From positions 1 to 50,424 of the forward strand of contig CAYRPN010000031.1 of NCBI GenBank assembly GCA_964426135.1: DNA of 50,424 bases, given 5' to 3'. The notes beneath the pieces are model-generated. The model made no database searches. It saw only the letters and a program-made list of their open reading frames with translations, and was not told the origin of the DNA. A program made the translations under genes and the position numbers. Of this stretch, positions 7,583-15,421 are shown piece after piece (within the stretch, counting starts at the first letter, position 1; the number at the start of each line of letters is the position of its first letter). This DNA comes from CAYRPN01 sp964426135. GTDB taxonomy: Bacteria; Planctomycetota; Phycisphaerae; Phycisphaerales; Phycisphaeraceae.

Positions 7583-7788
7583 AATGTAAGGTGTCTATGC
7601 CTGTCGACGCTTCTTCACGAAGCGGCGCTGTTCTTTGGCAAGTCGGAACGGTTTTCCGGGGTCCGCGGCGGCCGCCGATGTGGCCGGAAAGTGTCCTACC
7701 TTTCTGGCAGTCAAATCGGTAAATGCTTATTCAATCGATCGTTACATGTGTTTTTGACCCCCAGGGGGTACGTGGCCGGCCACTTCGG
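7583..7788 (+). other. 206-nt conserved intergenic element, copy A (possible structured RNA)
   Basis: Four blocks recur in the same order in copy B (40714-40919, opposite strand). Block 1 is AATGTAAGGT (7583-7592). Block 2 is GCTGTT-N-TTTGGCA-N-GTC (7627-7644). Block 3 holds GTGTCCTACCTTT and TGGCAGTCA (7680-7713). Block 4 is GGGGGTACGTGG plus CCGGCCACTTCGG (7764-7788). Both copies are exactly 206 nt although the spacers between blocks differ. The first spacer can form CGCTTC-TTCAC-GAAGCG here and a different stem of similar place in copy B. It lies about 170 nt before the histidine kinase gene. I know no named RNA with these words; it could also be a mobile element without genes. Confidence 0.65.
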
Positions 7789-7863
7789 TCGGCGCGGCGA
7801 GTAGCGTCGCAAGCCGCATGTTGCCTCGCCTCACCGTGCCCCCGTCACCGGCAGGTGTTCGTT

Positions 7864-7908
7864 GCGTGCGGGCGACATGGGCCGACCGCGGACATGTCGC
7901 CCCCACGC
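7864..7908. repeat. Hairpin GGGCGACATG / CATGTCGCCC
   Basis: A perfect 10-bp stem (7870-7879 with 7893-7902) is extended by GCGTG and CACGC with a one-base mismatch on each side; the loop is 13 nt. It lies between the 206-nt element and the kinase start. No T-run follows, so a terminator role is unlikely; it resembles the single-palindrome elements elsewhere in the window. Confidence 0.6.
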
Positions 7909-7956
7909 GACACCGGCCTTAACCGAACGGGTAAAGCAGTCGATGTACGTTGATGT

Positions 7957-8733
7957 ATGCCAACACCCATCAACATCGAATCGAGCCCGACCGCGGCCGG
8001 CGCCGCATCCACCGCACAGTTCGCCCATGAGCTGGCGAATCTGCTCGACGGCAGCATGCGAAACGTCTCGCTGGTGCGATCGCTGCTGGACGACAAGGAC
8101 GCGCCGGCCCAGGGCGCGGCTGCGATCGCCGCCACGGATGATCTGCTGCTGCGGCTGCAGACGGCCGAGCAAGGCATGAAGCAGATGGCGACGCTGATCA
8201 AGCGGTGGATGCAGGAGTCCGGCCAACCCGCGGTCAAGTTGCATCGCCGGGGTGTGACGCTGCAGCAGGCGATCGAGCAGGCCCGCGAACTGCACCGCCC
8301 CGCCGCCGCGGCGCTGGGAATCGAGATTCGCGCGGAGGTCAGCGACGAAGCGGCGCTGCTGCCGGCCGGCGCGGTGGCGCCGGTGCTGGCGAATGCGATC
8401 CGCAACAGCATCGAGGCGATCAGCGACAACCCGAAGCACGCGGCCGACGGAATGATCGAGGTGCGTGCCGAGGTGCGCGGCGGCGAGGTGAAGCTCACCA
8501 TCGCGGACAACGGTCCGGGGCTGGCTCGCAGCGTGGTCGACTTCGCAGGCGTGTTTGCATTCGGCCTGAGCACCAAGGCCGACGGTCACGGCCACGGCTT
8601 GACGTTATGCAAAGAGATCGCGGAGCAGCTTGGCGGCACACTCCGTGTCGCCAATCGAGACCGAACTCGCGGGGCGATCGTGACGTTGACGTATCCGATC
8701 AGAGCAGTCGTGCGTGAGGAACGAGCCGTTTAG
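7957..8733 (+). CDS. Cytoplasmic sensor histidine kinase
   Basis: The 258-aa protein lacks membrane segments and a separate sensor domain. The H-box is 'AQFAHELANLLDG' with His24 as the likely phosphorylated residue. The catalytic domain shows an N-box 'VLANAIRNSIEAI' (about residues 144-156), a G1 box 'IADNGPGLARS' and a G2 region 'FGLSTKADGHGHGLTLCKEIAEQLGG'. It should phosphorylate the NtrC-type regulator encoded 208 nt downstream. A PAS or other sensory module must come from a partner, or the short N-terminus must suffice. Its TAG stop lies inside the arm of the repeat at 8725-8887, so the insertion may have set the present C-terminus. Confidence 0.9.
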   Translation: MPTPINIESSPTAAGAASTAQFAHELANLLDGSMRNVSLVRSLLDDKDAPAQGAAAIAATDDLLLRLQTAEQGMKQMATLIKRWMQESGQPAVKLHRRGVTLQQAIEQARELHRPAAAALGIEIRAEVSDEAALLPAGAVAPVLANAIRNSIEAISDNPKHAADGMIEVRAEVRGGEVKLTIADNGPGLARSVVDFAGVFAFGLSTKADGHGHGLTLCKEIAEQLGGTLRVANRDRTRGAIVTLTYPIRAVVREERAV

Positions 8734-8887
8734 CCGCGGCCCATTGGGCCGCGTGAGTCCACTGGGGGACAACGTGACGACGGAAAAGCACGCGGCAGCA
8801 CGCGGCGACTGGAGTAGATTTCGAGTGGCAAACGGATTCCTGAAGGATGGCGATCCGCGCGGCCCAAAGGGCCGCGGCTAAACGGCT
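8725..8887. repeat. TTTAGC double-hairpin element between kinase and regulator
   Basis: The left arm GAGCCGTTTAGCCGCGGCCC plus ATTGGGCCGCG (from about 8722) pairs with the right arm CGCGGCCCAAAGGGCCGCGG plus CTAAACGGCTC (to about 8887). Each arm carries its own GCGGCCC-GGGCCGC hairpin. About 100 nt of other sequence lies between the arms. The first arm supplies the stop codon of the kinase gene. Confidence 0.82.
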
Positions 8888-8904
8888 CCTCGATCTGATC
8901 GCTG

Positions 8905-8940
8905 CATTCTGTCCCCTGTCCCCTGTCCTCTTCCCCTTCC
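8905..8940. repeat. CCTGTCCC microrepeat abutting the regulator start codon
   Basis: CTGTCCCCTGTCCCCTGTCC followed by TCTTCCCCTTCCC ends two bases before the ATG at 8942. It is the reverse complement of the purine words (GACAGGGGACAGG) found at 18415-18525, 36046-36075 and 39929-39990. It replaces the place where a ribosome binding site would be expected. Confidence 0.7.
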
Positions 8941-8941
8941 C

Positions 8942-10480
8942 ATGCCTGACACGCATCGCATCCTGATCGTCGACGACGACCCGATCGTGGCGGAGAGCCT
9001 CGCCGAGTTTCTCTCTCGCGAGGGGTTCCACAGCGCCACCGCCGGCGACGGCAACGAGGCCATGGCGCTGCTCGATGCGCACAGCCACGTGCAGATCGAG
9101 ACGACATCCACCGAGGAACTCGCCCGGATCAGCGCCAGCCCGGCGACCACGCAGGCGGAAACGTACGCCGTGGTCATCGCGGACATGAACATGCCGCGCT
9201 GCGACGGGTTGGAACTCCTCAAGAAGATCCGCAAGGCGTTCCCCTCCGTCGTGCCCATCATGATCACCGGCTTCGGCAAGATCGAGTCGGCGGTGGAAGC
9301 GGTGAAGCTCGGCGCCGCGGACTATCTCACCAAGCCCATCGTCGACGACGAACTGCGCATCGCGGTGAACAAGGCGCTGCGCCAGCACGCGCTGCTGGCG
9401 GAGAATCAGACACTGAAGGCGCAGCTCACCGAGCGCTTCGGCCTGGGCAATCTCGTCGGCGCGGATTTCCGCATGCAGAAGGTGTACGACCTGGTCGAGG
9501 CCGTCGCCGAGAGCAAGACCACCGTGCTGATCGAAGGCGAAAGCGGCACAGGCAAGACGATGGTGGCCCGCGCGATTCACGCCCGCAGCCAGCGCCGAAC
9601 CGGGCCCTTCGTCACGTTCTCCTGCGGCTCGATTCCCGAGACGCTGCTGGAGAGCGAACTGTTCGGCCACATGAAAGGCGCGTTCACCGGCGCGGATGCC
9701 GACAAGCCCGGCAAGTGCCTGGCGGCGAACGGAGGCACGCTGTTCATCGATGAAATCAACAGCGCCACGCCGGCGCTGCAACTGAAGCTGCTCCGCGTGC
9801 TGCAGGAAAAGCAGTTCGAACCGATCGGTTCGACGAAGACGGTGCACGTGGATGTGCGCTTCGTGCTGGCGACGAATCAACTGCTGCCCGATCTCGTGAA
9901 GCAGGGCCGATTCCGCGAGGACCTTTACTACCGCATCAACGTGGTGAACATCCAGATGCCCGCGCTGCGGCAGCGGCTGGGCGACGTGCCCACGCTGGCG
10001 CAGCACTTCCTCGGCAAGTACTGCAAGGAGGTCGGCAAGACGATCACCGGCTTCAGCGAAGACGCGATGACCGTGCTGCGCGGGTACGACTGGCCGGGCA
10101 ACGTGCGCGAACTGGAGAACGCGGTGGAGCGCGCGGTGGTGCTGTCGCGCAAGCCGGTGATCGCGGCGGAGGATCTGCCGGATCGGGTACAGGGGCATCG
10201 TCGCGGCGAGATGAGTTCGGGCATCGGGGCGGCCGGAGAAAGCGGACCGGGGCCGGGAGCCGGGGCGGGGGCGAAGGGATTCGTTTTCGTGCCCGCGCTG
10301 GCCGAGGGATGGAAGCCCACGCCTCTGGAAGCGGCGCTGGTCGAGCCGGAGAAGCAGATCATCCTCGCCGCGCTCGAGGCGAACCAGTGGAACCGGCAGG
10401 AGACCGCGGACCAACTGCAGATCAACCGCACGACGCTTTACAAGAAGATCAAGCAGTTTGGGTTGGATGAACCGCGATAA
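8942..10480 (+). CDS. NtrC-family sigma-54-dependent response regulator
   Basis: Domains in order: receiver (residues 1-145) with Asp11/Asp12, a phosphoacceptor in 'VVIADMNMP' at Asp81 and 'YLTKPI' Lys131; AAA+ sigma-54 activator with Walker A 'GESGTGKT' (about 200), 'GAFTGA' loop (about 248) and Walker B 'GTLFIDEINSA'; then a Gly/Pro-rich linker and a C-terminal Fis-type helix-turn-helix 'QETADQLQINRTTLYKKI'. The GAFTGA loop says it drives RNA polymerase with sigma-54. The phosphoacceptor is normally near residue 54, so about 27 extra residues ('HSHVQIETTSTEELARISAS' onward) sit in the receiver. It pairs with the kinase upstream. The start codon follows immediately after a pyrimidine run (8905-8940), leaving no visible ribosome binding site. 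Confidence 0.95.
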   Translation: MPDTHRILIVDDDPIVAESLAEFLSREGFHSATAGDGNEAMALLDAHSHVQIETTSTEELARISASPATTQAETYAVVIADMNMPRCDGLELLKKIRKAFPSVVPIMITGFGKIESAVEAVKLGAADYLTKPIVDDELRIAVNKALRQHALLAENQTLKAQLTERFGLGNLVGADFRMQKVYDLVEAVAESKTTVLIEGESGTGKTMVARAIHARSQRRTGPFVTFSCGSIPETLLESELFGHMKGAFTGADADKPGKCLAANGGTLFIDEINSATPALQLKLLRVLQEKQFEPIGSTKTVHVDVRFVLATNQLLPDLVKQGRFREDLYYRINVVNIQMPALRQRLGDVPTLAQHFLGKYCKEVGKTITGFSEDAMTVLRGYDWPGNVRELENAVERAVVLSRKPVIAAEDLPDRVQGHRRGEMSSGIGAAGESGPGPGAGAGAKGFVFVPALAEGWKPTPLEAALVEPEKQIILAALEANQWNRQETADQLQINRTTLYKKIKQFGLDEPR

Positions 10481-10509
10481 GTCCCACACCCGTTCGATAC
10501 AATGCCGCC

Positions 10510-12270
10510 ATGCGAATTGCCCTGATTATTGCAGTAGTCGGCGCGCTGGCGGGCTGTCAGTCCAATGGGCTGGCGGAGTTGGATCGCGAGGTGACCACCG
10601 CGCTGCGCCAGAACCAACTGGAAACGCTCGGTGCAGGAATCGGTCACGATCCGAATGTCGCCCCGGTGATGGTCACCGAGGCTCGGCCCGGTGACGCTGC
10701 GTATCAGCGCACGCCCGGTTCGAAGTACCCCGCCCCCGGCGATCTGCCCGCGCGTCGCACCGGCGTCGCGCCCGACGCGCCGGCCGACAACCAGGCGACG
10801 GAGCGCGAAGGGACGCCGATCAAGCTCAACCTGGAGCAGGCCGTCGCCTACGCCATCGCGAACAGCCGGGAGTACCGCAATCGCAAGGATGATCTGTTTC
10901 TCGCGGCGATCGACCTGTTGATCGAGAAGCATTTGTGGGGCCCGCGCTTCTTCAACACGCTCAGCGCCACCGCCACGGGTACGCCCGAGTCCGGCGATCA
11001 CGATCAGGCTCTGACCATCATCAACGATCTGCGGGTGACCAAGCGACTGCCCTACGGCGGCGAGGTGTCCGTGGCGGCGGTGGTGAACTTCGTGCAGCAG
11101 CTTCGCACCGCGTCGACGAGCAGTGCCGATGACTCGCAAAGCGCGGACCTGGTGCTGCAATGGACGGTGCCGCTGATGCGCGGCGCGGGCAAGGTGGCGC
11201 AAGAAGACCTGATCCAGGCGTATCGCGATCTGACGTACGCGGCGCGTTCCTTCGAGCAGTTTCGCGGCGACTTCCTCGTGGCGCTGGCGCGCGACTACTT
11301 TTCGCTGCTGCTGGTGCAGAACCGGATTCAGAATCTGGAAGGCCAGGTGAAGAACCTGGAGTGGCTCTCCAAGCGGATCGAAGCGCTGGCCAGCGCGGGA
11401 CGCGAGCCGTTCTTTGAGGTGCAGCGCTCGCAGCAGGAAGTGCTCTTCGCCCGCAACGACCTGCTGCGTGAGCGCGAGGCTTATGAAGCGGCGGTCGACG
11501 CGTTTCAGGTTCGCCTGGGCATGCCGACGACGCAGAAGCTCGAACTGGTGCCGGCGATGATCGAGGTTCCGCTGCCCGCCGCCGGCGTGACGGAATCCGT
11601 CCGCACCGCGTGGGACTTCCGGCTCGACCTGCAGACGGCCCACAATCAGATCGACGATGCCCGGCGAAAGGCGGAGGTCGCCCGCAACCAACTCCTGCCC
11701 GATCTCGATCTGACCGGCAACGTCAGGCTGAGCACCGATGCCGACAAGAAACGCGGCGGCGTGGACCTGGACCTGGGCTCCAGCGCTTACACCGCCGGCG
11801 TGGTCTATGGCGCTGCCCTCGATCGCAAGAGCGAAGCATTGCAGCATCGTGCGGCCCTGGTTGCGCTGGAGCAGTCGGAACGATCCTACACGCTGCTGCG
11901 CGACCAGATCGCCAACGATGTGAAAGCGTCCATCCGCGAGATCGAGTTGGCGAACTTCACGCTGGATCTACAGACGCGCAACCTGGAACTGGCGCAGAAG
12001 CGGCGCGATGGCGTGGTGCTGCGGTTGCGCACGCTGGGGCCGCGCGATTTCATCGAGGCGGAAGACGATCTTCGACAGGCACTGGATCGCCGCGACGCGG
12101 CGGTGCGCGACCTGCGCGTCAGCGTGTTGCAGTACCTGCTTCGCACCGGGCAGATGCGGGTGAGCACCGAGGGTAAATGGCAGCCGCCGGGCAAACTGAT
12201 GGACACACAGCCGCCGCAGCAACCGCCGGCGGCGGATCACGTGATGGGCAAGCGCGACTCGGCTCCGTGA
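10510..12270 (+). CDS. TolC-family outer membrane efflux lipoprotein
   Basis: Residues 1-16 are a lipoprotein signal, with lipobox 'LAGC' and Cys16 as the acylated residue. The rest shows the two-fold repeated long helical hairpins of TolC proteins: 'KLNLEQAVAYAIANSREYRNRKDDLF' at the start of repeat one, and 'LDLQTAHNQIDDARRKAEVARNQLLPDLDLTGNV' plus 'ERSYTLLRDQIANDVKASIREIELANF' in repeat two. Its 586 aa fit the family. It would form the outer membrane exit duct of an efflux or type I secretion pump, but no inner membrane partner lies nearby. It starts 29 nt after the regulator stop on the same strand, so it may be cotranscribed with the two-component genes; no terminator is seen between them. 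Confidence 0.88.
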   Translation: MRIALIIAVVGALAGCQSNGLAELDREVTTALRQNQLETLGAGIGHDPNVAPVMVTEARPGDAAYQRTPGSKYPAPGDLPARRTGVAPDAPADNQATEREGTPIKLNLEQAVAYAIANSREYRNRKDDLFLAAIDLLIEKHLWGPRFFNTLSATATGTPESGDHDQALTIINDLRVTKRLPYGGEVSVAAVVNFVQQLRTASTSSADDSQSADLVLQWTVPLMRGAGKVAQEDLIQAYRDLTYAARSFEQFRGDFLVALARDYFSLLLVQNRIQNLEGQVKNLEWLSKRIEALASAGREPFFEVQRSQQEVLFARNDLLREREAYEAAVDAFQVRLGMPTTQKLELVPAMIEVPLPAAGVTESVRTAWDFRLDLQTAHNQIDDARRKAEVARNQLLPDLDLTGNVRLSTDADKKRGGVDLDLGSSAYTAGVVYGAALDRKSEALQHRAALVALEQSERSYTLLRDQIANDVKASIREIELANFTLDLQTRNLELAQKRRDGVVLRLRTLGPRDFIEAEDDLRQALDRRDAAVRDLRVSVLQYLLRTGQMRVSTEGKWQPPGKLMDTQPPQQPPAADHVMGKRDSAP

Positions 12271-12458
12271 ACGACATTGCCCGTGGGTACTTCCCTTGTC
12301 GTCGCAAAGGCAGCGATTGCCGTCACAAGTGCCGAGAGCAGAATCGCAAGGCCCCGAATCAGAGGCACTTGTTCGTTGACAGAACGGTCATTTCTGCGTT
12401 CTTTCCTCCACCGTCTTTCCGGTTCACAACCCGTTTTCCCCTTTGAAGGAGTTAGTCC

Positions 12459-12500
12459 ATGGCATCGCTGGCGCTGCGCTGCCGCGTTCGCCAGGCGTGA
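12459..12500 (+). CDS. Possible 13-aa leader peptide
   Basis: GAAGGAG lies 7 nt before an ATG that opens a 14-codon frame (MASLALRCRVRQA, then TGA). The spacing is as good as for the best genes in the window, and a hairpin with a T-run follows 30 nt later. A TTGACA near 12374 could be a -35 box, but no good -10 box follows at the right distance. Four of 13 codons are Arg or Cys. It could be a leader peptide, a small messenger, or chance; the next gene lies on the opposite strand, so there is no gene for it to control downstream. Confidence 0.4.
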   Translation: MASLALRCRVRQA

Positions 12501-12530
12501 TCGCAGGCATACGGCTCGTTTCATCATCAC

Positions 12531-12566
12531 GAGGGATTCGCTCAGCGGCGAGTCCCTCTTTTCTTG
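12531..12566 (+). terminator. Rho-independent terminator
   Basis: GAGGGATTCGC (12531-12541) pairs with GCGAGTCCCTC (to 12558) over 11 bp, with one G-T pair and a short loop, followed by TTTTCTT. It faces right, so it ends transcripts coming from the TolC gene or from the small ORF at 12459. Confidence 0.7.
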
Positions 12567-12587
12567 CGCAGCACCGTCTCGTCTTCA

Positions 12588-14141
12588 CTACGGCTTCTTG
12601 AAACCATATTTCTTCATGCGGTAGCGCAGCAGGTCGCGGGTGATGCCCAGCTTTCGCGCGGCCTCGGACTGATTCCACTGCGATTCCGCCAGGGCCTGCA
12701 GAATGAGCGCCCGTTCGTGGTCCGCCAGTTTGGATGTGGCGCCCGTGTCGGCGGGCAAGGCCGGGGCGTTGGTCTGTTGCGCCGCGACCAGGCCGGCGCC
12801 TCTTGCCGCCACCTCCGGCGGCAGGTGATCGATCGTGATCTCCGGGCCCGCCAGCAACGTGCTGCGCTCGATCACGTTGCGCAGCTCACGGATGTTGCCC
12901 GGCCAGTGATACCGCATCAGGCACATCATCGCCGCATCGCTGATGCGCGGTGCGGGCACGCCGAGGCTCGGCACGATCTGGCGGATGAAGTGCGTCACCA
13001 GCAGCGGCAAATCCTCGACGCGCTCCCGCAGCGGCGGGATGTGGATCGGGAAGACATTCAGCCGGTAGTAGAGATCGGAACGGAACCGGCCGGCCTCGAT
13101 TTCCCTGCTCAGATCCTTGTTCGTCGCGGCGACGATGCGCACGTCGCAGATCAATGTCTGCGTGCCGCCGACGCGCACGAACTGCTGATCCTGCAGCACG
13201 CGCAGCAGCTTCACCTGCGTGGACATGCTCATCTCGCCCAGTTCATCGAGGAACAGCGTCCCGCCGTCGGCCAGTTCAAACCGGCCCAGCTTGCGCTCCA
13301 CCGCGCCGGTGAAGGCGCCTTTCTCGTGGCCGAAAAGCTCGCTCTCCAGCAGCGTCTCCGGCAGCGCGGCGCAGTTCAGCGCGATGAACGGCTTGTCCCG
13401 GCGTTCCGAAAGATCGTGCACGTTGCGGGCCACCAGTTCCTTGCCCGCGCCGGTCTCGCCGGTGACCATCACCGAGGCGCGGCTGCGGGCCACTTTCTCG
13501 CACAGTTTCAGCACCTTCTTGATCGCTTCGGATTCGCCCACGATCGCCGGTGATTTGATGGATTCGCGCAGGCCGCGGTTTTCCTTGCTCACGCGGTCGT
13601 AGTCCTGGGCATTGCGCGTCGCCGCCGCGGCGAGGTTGGCGAAGATGCGCAAGAGGTCCAGGTCGGCGTCGGAGAAATTGTCGCGGCCCTTGGCGTTGAT
13701 CACCTCCACCACACCCAGCACCTTGCCGCGATCGATCAAGGGCGCGGCGAGCAGTCCAACGGTTTGCGTTCTTGTCTTGGCGTCGATGCCTGGAAAGAAG
13801 TTGGCGTTCTGCCGGACGTTGTCCACGCGCACGGCACGGCCGGTGCGCACGACCTGTCCCGCGATGCCCTGATCCGCCTTGAGCCGTTCGCCCTTGATCA
13901 GCGCCGCCGCCGGCCCATGCGTCGCCTGAAAAACCAGCTCGCCGCGCGGCTCGTCATAAAGCAACACGCTCGAACCCTCCGCCTCCAGCACCCGTGCCGC
14001 CTGATCCGCCACCTGGTCGAACACCTCATTGGGATCGAGACCGCGGCTGATGAGCCTGCTGGCTTCGACCAGGGCGAACAAAGTCTTGCGGTCCAGCGCG
14101 GCAGCGTTGGTGACCGGCGTGCTTTCATCGAACGCGTGCAT
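12588..14141 (-). CDS. GAF domain sigma-54-dependent transcriptional activator
   Basis: The frame is open from 14270, but the terminator of the upstream gene lies at 14212-14240, so a start there is unlikely. I choose the ATG at 14141 (MHAFDESTP). Domains: GAF (about residues 20-180, 'ARVLEAEGSSVLLYDEP', 'GIAGQVVRTGRAVRVDNV'); AAA+ with 'GETGAGKE', 'GHEKGAFTGAVER' and 'GTLFLDELGEM'; and a Fis-type helix-turn-helix 'NQSEAARKLGITRDLLRYRMKKYG'. It resembles NorR/FhlA-type activators that sense small ligands through GAF and switch on sigma-54 promoters. It is transcribed toward the TolC gene, convergent with it. The ligand is unknown. Confidence 0.93.
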   Translation of the reverse strand: MHAFDESTPVTNAAALDRKTLFALVEASRLISRGLDPNEVFDQVADQAARVLEAEGSSVLLYDEPRGELVFQATHGPAAALIKGERLKADQGIAGQVVRTGRAVRVDNVRQNANFFPGIDAKTRTQTVGLLAAPLIDRGKVLGVVEVINAKGRDNFSDADLDLLRIFANLAAAATRNAQDYDRVSKENRGLRESIKSPAIVGESEAIKKVLKLCEKVARSRASVMVTGETGAGKELVARNVHDLSERRDKPFIALNCAALPETLLESELFGHEKGAFTGAVERKLGRFELADGGTLFLDELGEMSMSTQVKLLRVLQDQQFVRVGGTQTLICDVRIVAATNKDLSREIEAGRFRSDLYYRLNVFPIHIPPLRERVEDLPLLVTHFIRQIVPSLGVPAPRISDAAMMCLMRYHWPGNIRELRNVIERSTLLAGPEITIDHLPPEVAARGAGLVAAQQTNAPALPADTGATSKLADHERALILQALAESQWNQSEAARKLGITRDLLRYRMKKYGFKKP

Positions 14142-14211
14142 GGGAGTTTCCGACAACAGGTGACGTGCGACATCATACGCACTCGTGCAGGACGACACGA
14201 TGCTTCCCAAT

Positions 14212-14240
14212 GAAAAAGCACCACTGTGAGGTGGTGCATC
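14212..14240 (-). terminator. Rho-independent terminator of the DUF3500 gene
   Basis: On the - strand, GCACCAC-CTCACA-GTGGTGC is followed by TTTTTC. The 7-bp stem is perfect. It lies just after the stop codon of the DUF3500 gene and before the start chosen for the sigma-54 activator. Confidence 0.82.
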
Positions 14241-14266
14241 GGAGGGTGCTTCGGTTGGCCCGGCAC

Positions 14267-15304
14267 TCACGCCGGCGCCTTGATGTTCACCCAGGTGTGG
14301 ACGTGCGGGCTGCCGCGGAAATACCAGAGCATGCTGGGCGACTCGAGTTGCCAGACATCCCAGACGCCGTCGTTGCCGATGTCCATGTTCTTGAAGTAGG
14401 AAACGTGCACTTTGTCGAAGCCGTTGTTGGCTTCGATGAGCTTCATGGACTCCTCGATGTCCTGCTTGCGGAACGGGGCGAGGACGTCGGCCATGACTTT
14501 GCGGAGGAGGTCTTTCTGATCCTTGCTCATTTCGCCGGCGGGCAGGCCGACGATCTTGCCGGTGCTGCCGGCGAGTTCGACGGTTTTCGTTGCTTTCTCC
14601 GGCCGGGCGCCGCCAGCTTGCAGGGCGATGTCGCGCTGTTTGCCGTCAAGCGCCTGGAACAGCTCATTGGCGCGCTTCGCCTGGTACCAGTAGATGTTGC
14701 CGGGGTGATCGGGCTTCTCGTTGAAGCCGCCGGACGCGTGGCCGTAGAAAATCGGCCCGCCGAAGGCGTGGCCTTCGACGCTGTCGCCGTCGCAGCGGCG
14801 GGTGGTGTGACGCGCGGTGAGCACGAACTCAAACTTGCCCGTGCCAGGCTCGCCAAACAGCGCCACCGACGTGTCCTCCAGGTTCTTGCAGTTATTGTCG
14901 TTCTGCACCTGCTTGAGCACGGCATCCGCGTACTCCTCGCTGTGCAGGCCCTTGAAAATATCCATGACCATCGCCTGCTGGTCGGCGTTCATGTCCTCAC
15001 CCACGCGGAAGCGCTCGACGATGAACCAGTTGTTGTTCACTTCGCTGCGCAGCTTGTGATCGAACGGGAAGCAGATGCGCTTCTTCTGATCCTCGGTCAG
15101 CGTCTTGTAGAGCGACGCCACAAGCGTTTCAGGCTTGACCGCGGCCTTGGCGGCGACAGCGCCGGCAGCGGCGGCGGCTGGTTCCGCGGCGCTCAGGAGG
15201 CGCGGCATGCCGACCGCCGCGGCCGCGGCGGCCGTCGTCGCCAGGAAGCGCCTGCGGGAAACGCCATCGCAATCGGGACACGAGGAATCAGAACGGTTCG
15301 ACAT
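14267..15304 (-). CDS. DUF3500 family protein with Tat signal
   Basis: Residues 1-40 hold a twin-arginine export signal ('SRRRFLATT', followed by an alanine-rich stretch), so the folded protein is probably exported. The N-terminal 'CPDC' pair lies before the signal. The body matches my memory of DUF3500 proteins: 'KRICFPFDHKLRSEVNNNWFI', 'GDSVEGHAFGGPIFYGHASGGF' and a final 'MLWYFRGSPHVHTWVNI', with conserved histidines that could bind a metal. The reaction is unknown. The 345-aa length fits. SD AAGGAG lies about 8 nt before the ATG (the + strand shows CTCCTT at 15310-15315). It is a single-gene unit with its own terminator. Confidence 0.82.
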   Translation of the reverse strand: MSNRSDSSCPDCDGVSRRRFLATTAAAAAAVGMPRLLSAAEPAAAAAGAVAAKAAVKPETLVASLYKTLTEDQKKRICFPFDHKLRSEVNNNWFIVERFRVGEDMNADQQAMVMDIFKGLHSEEYADAVLKQVQNDNNCKNLEDTSVALFGEPGTGKFEFVLTARHTTRRCDGDSVEGHAFGGPIFYGHASGGFNEKPDHPGNIYWYQAKRANELFQALDGKQRDIALQAGGARPEKATKTVELAGSTGKIVGLPAGEMSKDQKDLLRKVMADVLAPFRKQDIEESMKLIEANNGFDKVHVSYFKNMDIGNDGVWDVWQLESPSMLWYFRGSPHVHTWVNIKAPA

Positions 15305-15421
15305 GGAGAGCTCCTTGAAGGGCTGAACAGGCGGATCATAAGTCCAACGCGGCGGCCGCCACAGAAATTGCAGTTGCCATTGTCGAGAACGCGGGCGGCG
15401 GGGTCAATAGGAGATTGCAAT

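Noticed and set aside
7700..7730. Sigma-54 promoter inside the 206-nt element (TGGCA followed by a -12-like triplet)
   Set aside because: Copy B reads TTGGCA with TTGT at about the right distance, but copy A has TCGG there and the GC of the -12 box is missing in both; not convincing.
8699..10489. Long - strand frame opposite the NtrC-type regulator (596 aa)
   Set aside because: Its product is rich in Arg, His and Leu without motifs, as expected for the antisense of a high-GC gene; the + strand carries all family motifs.
10438..11847. - strand frame of 469 aa opposite the TolC-like gene
   Set aside because: Shadow frame; the + strand has a lipoprotein signal and TolC repeats.
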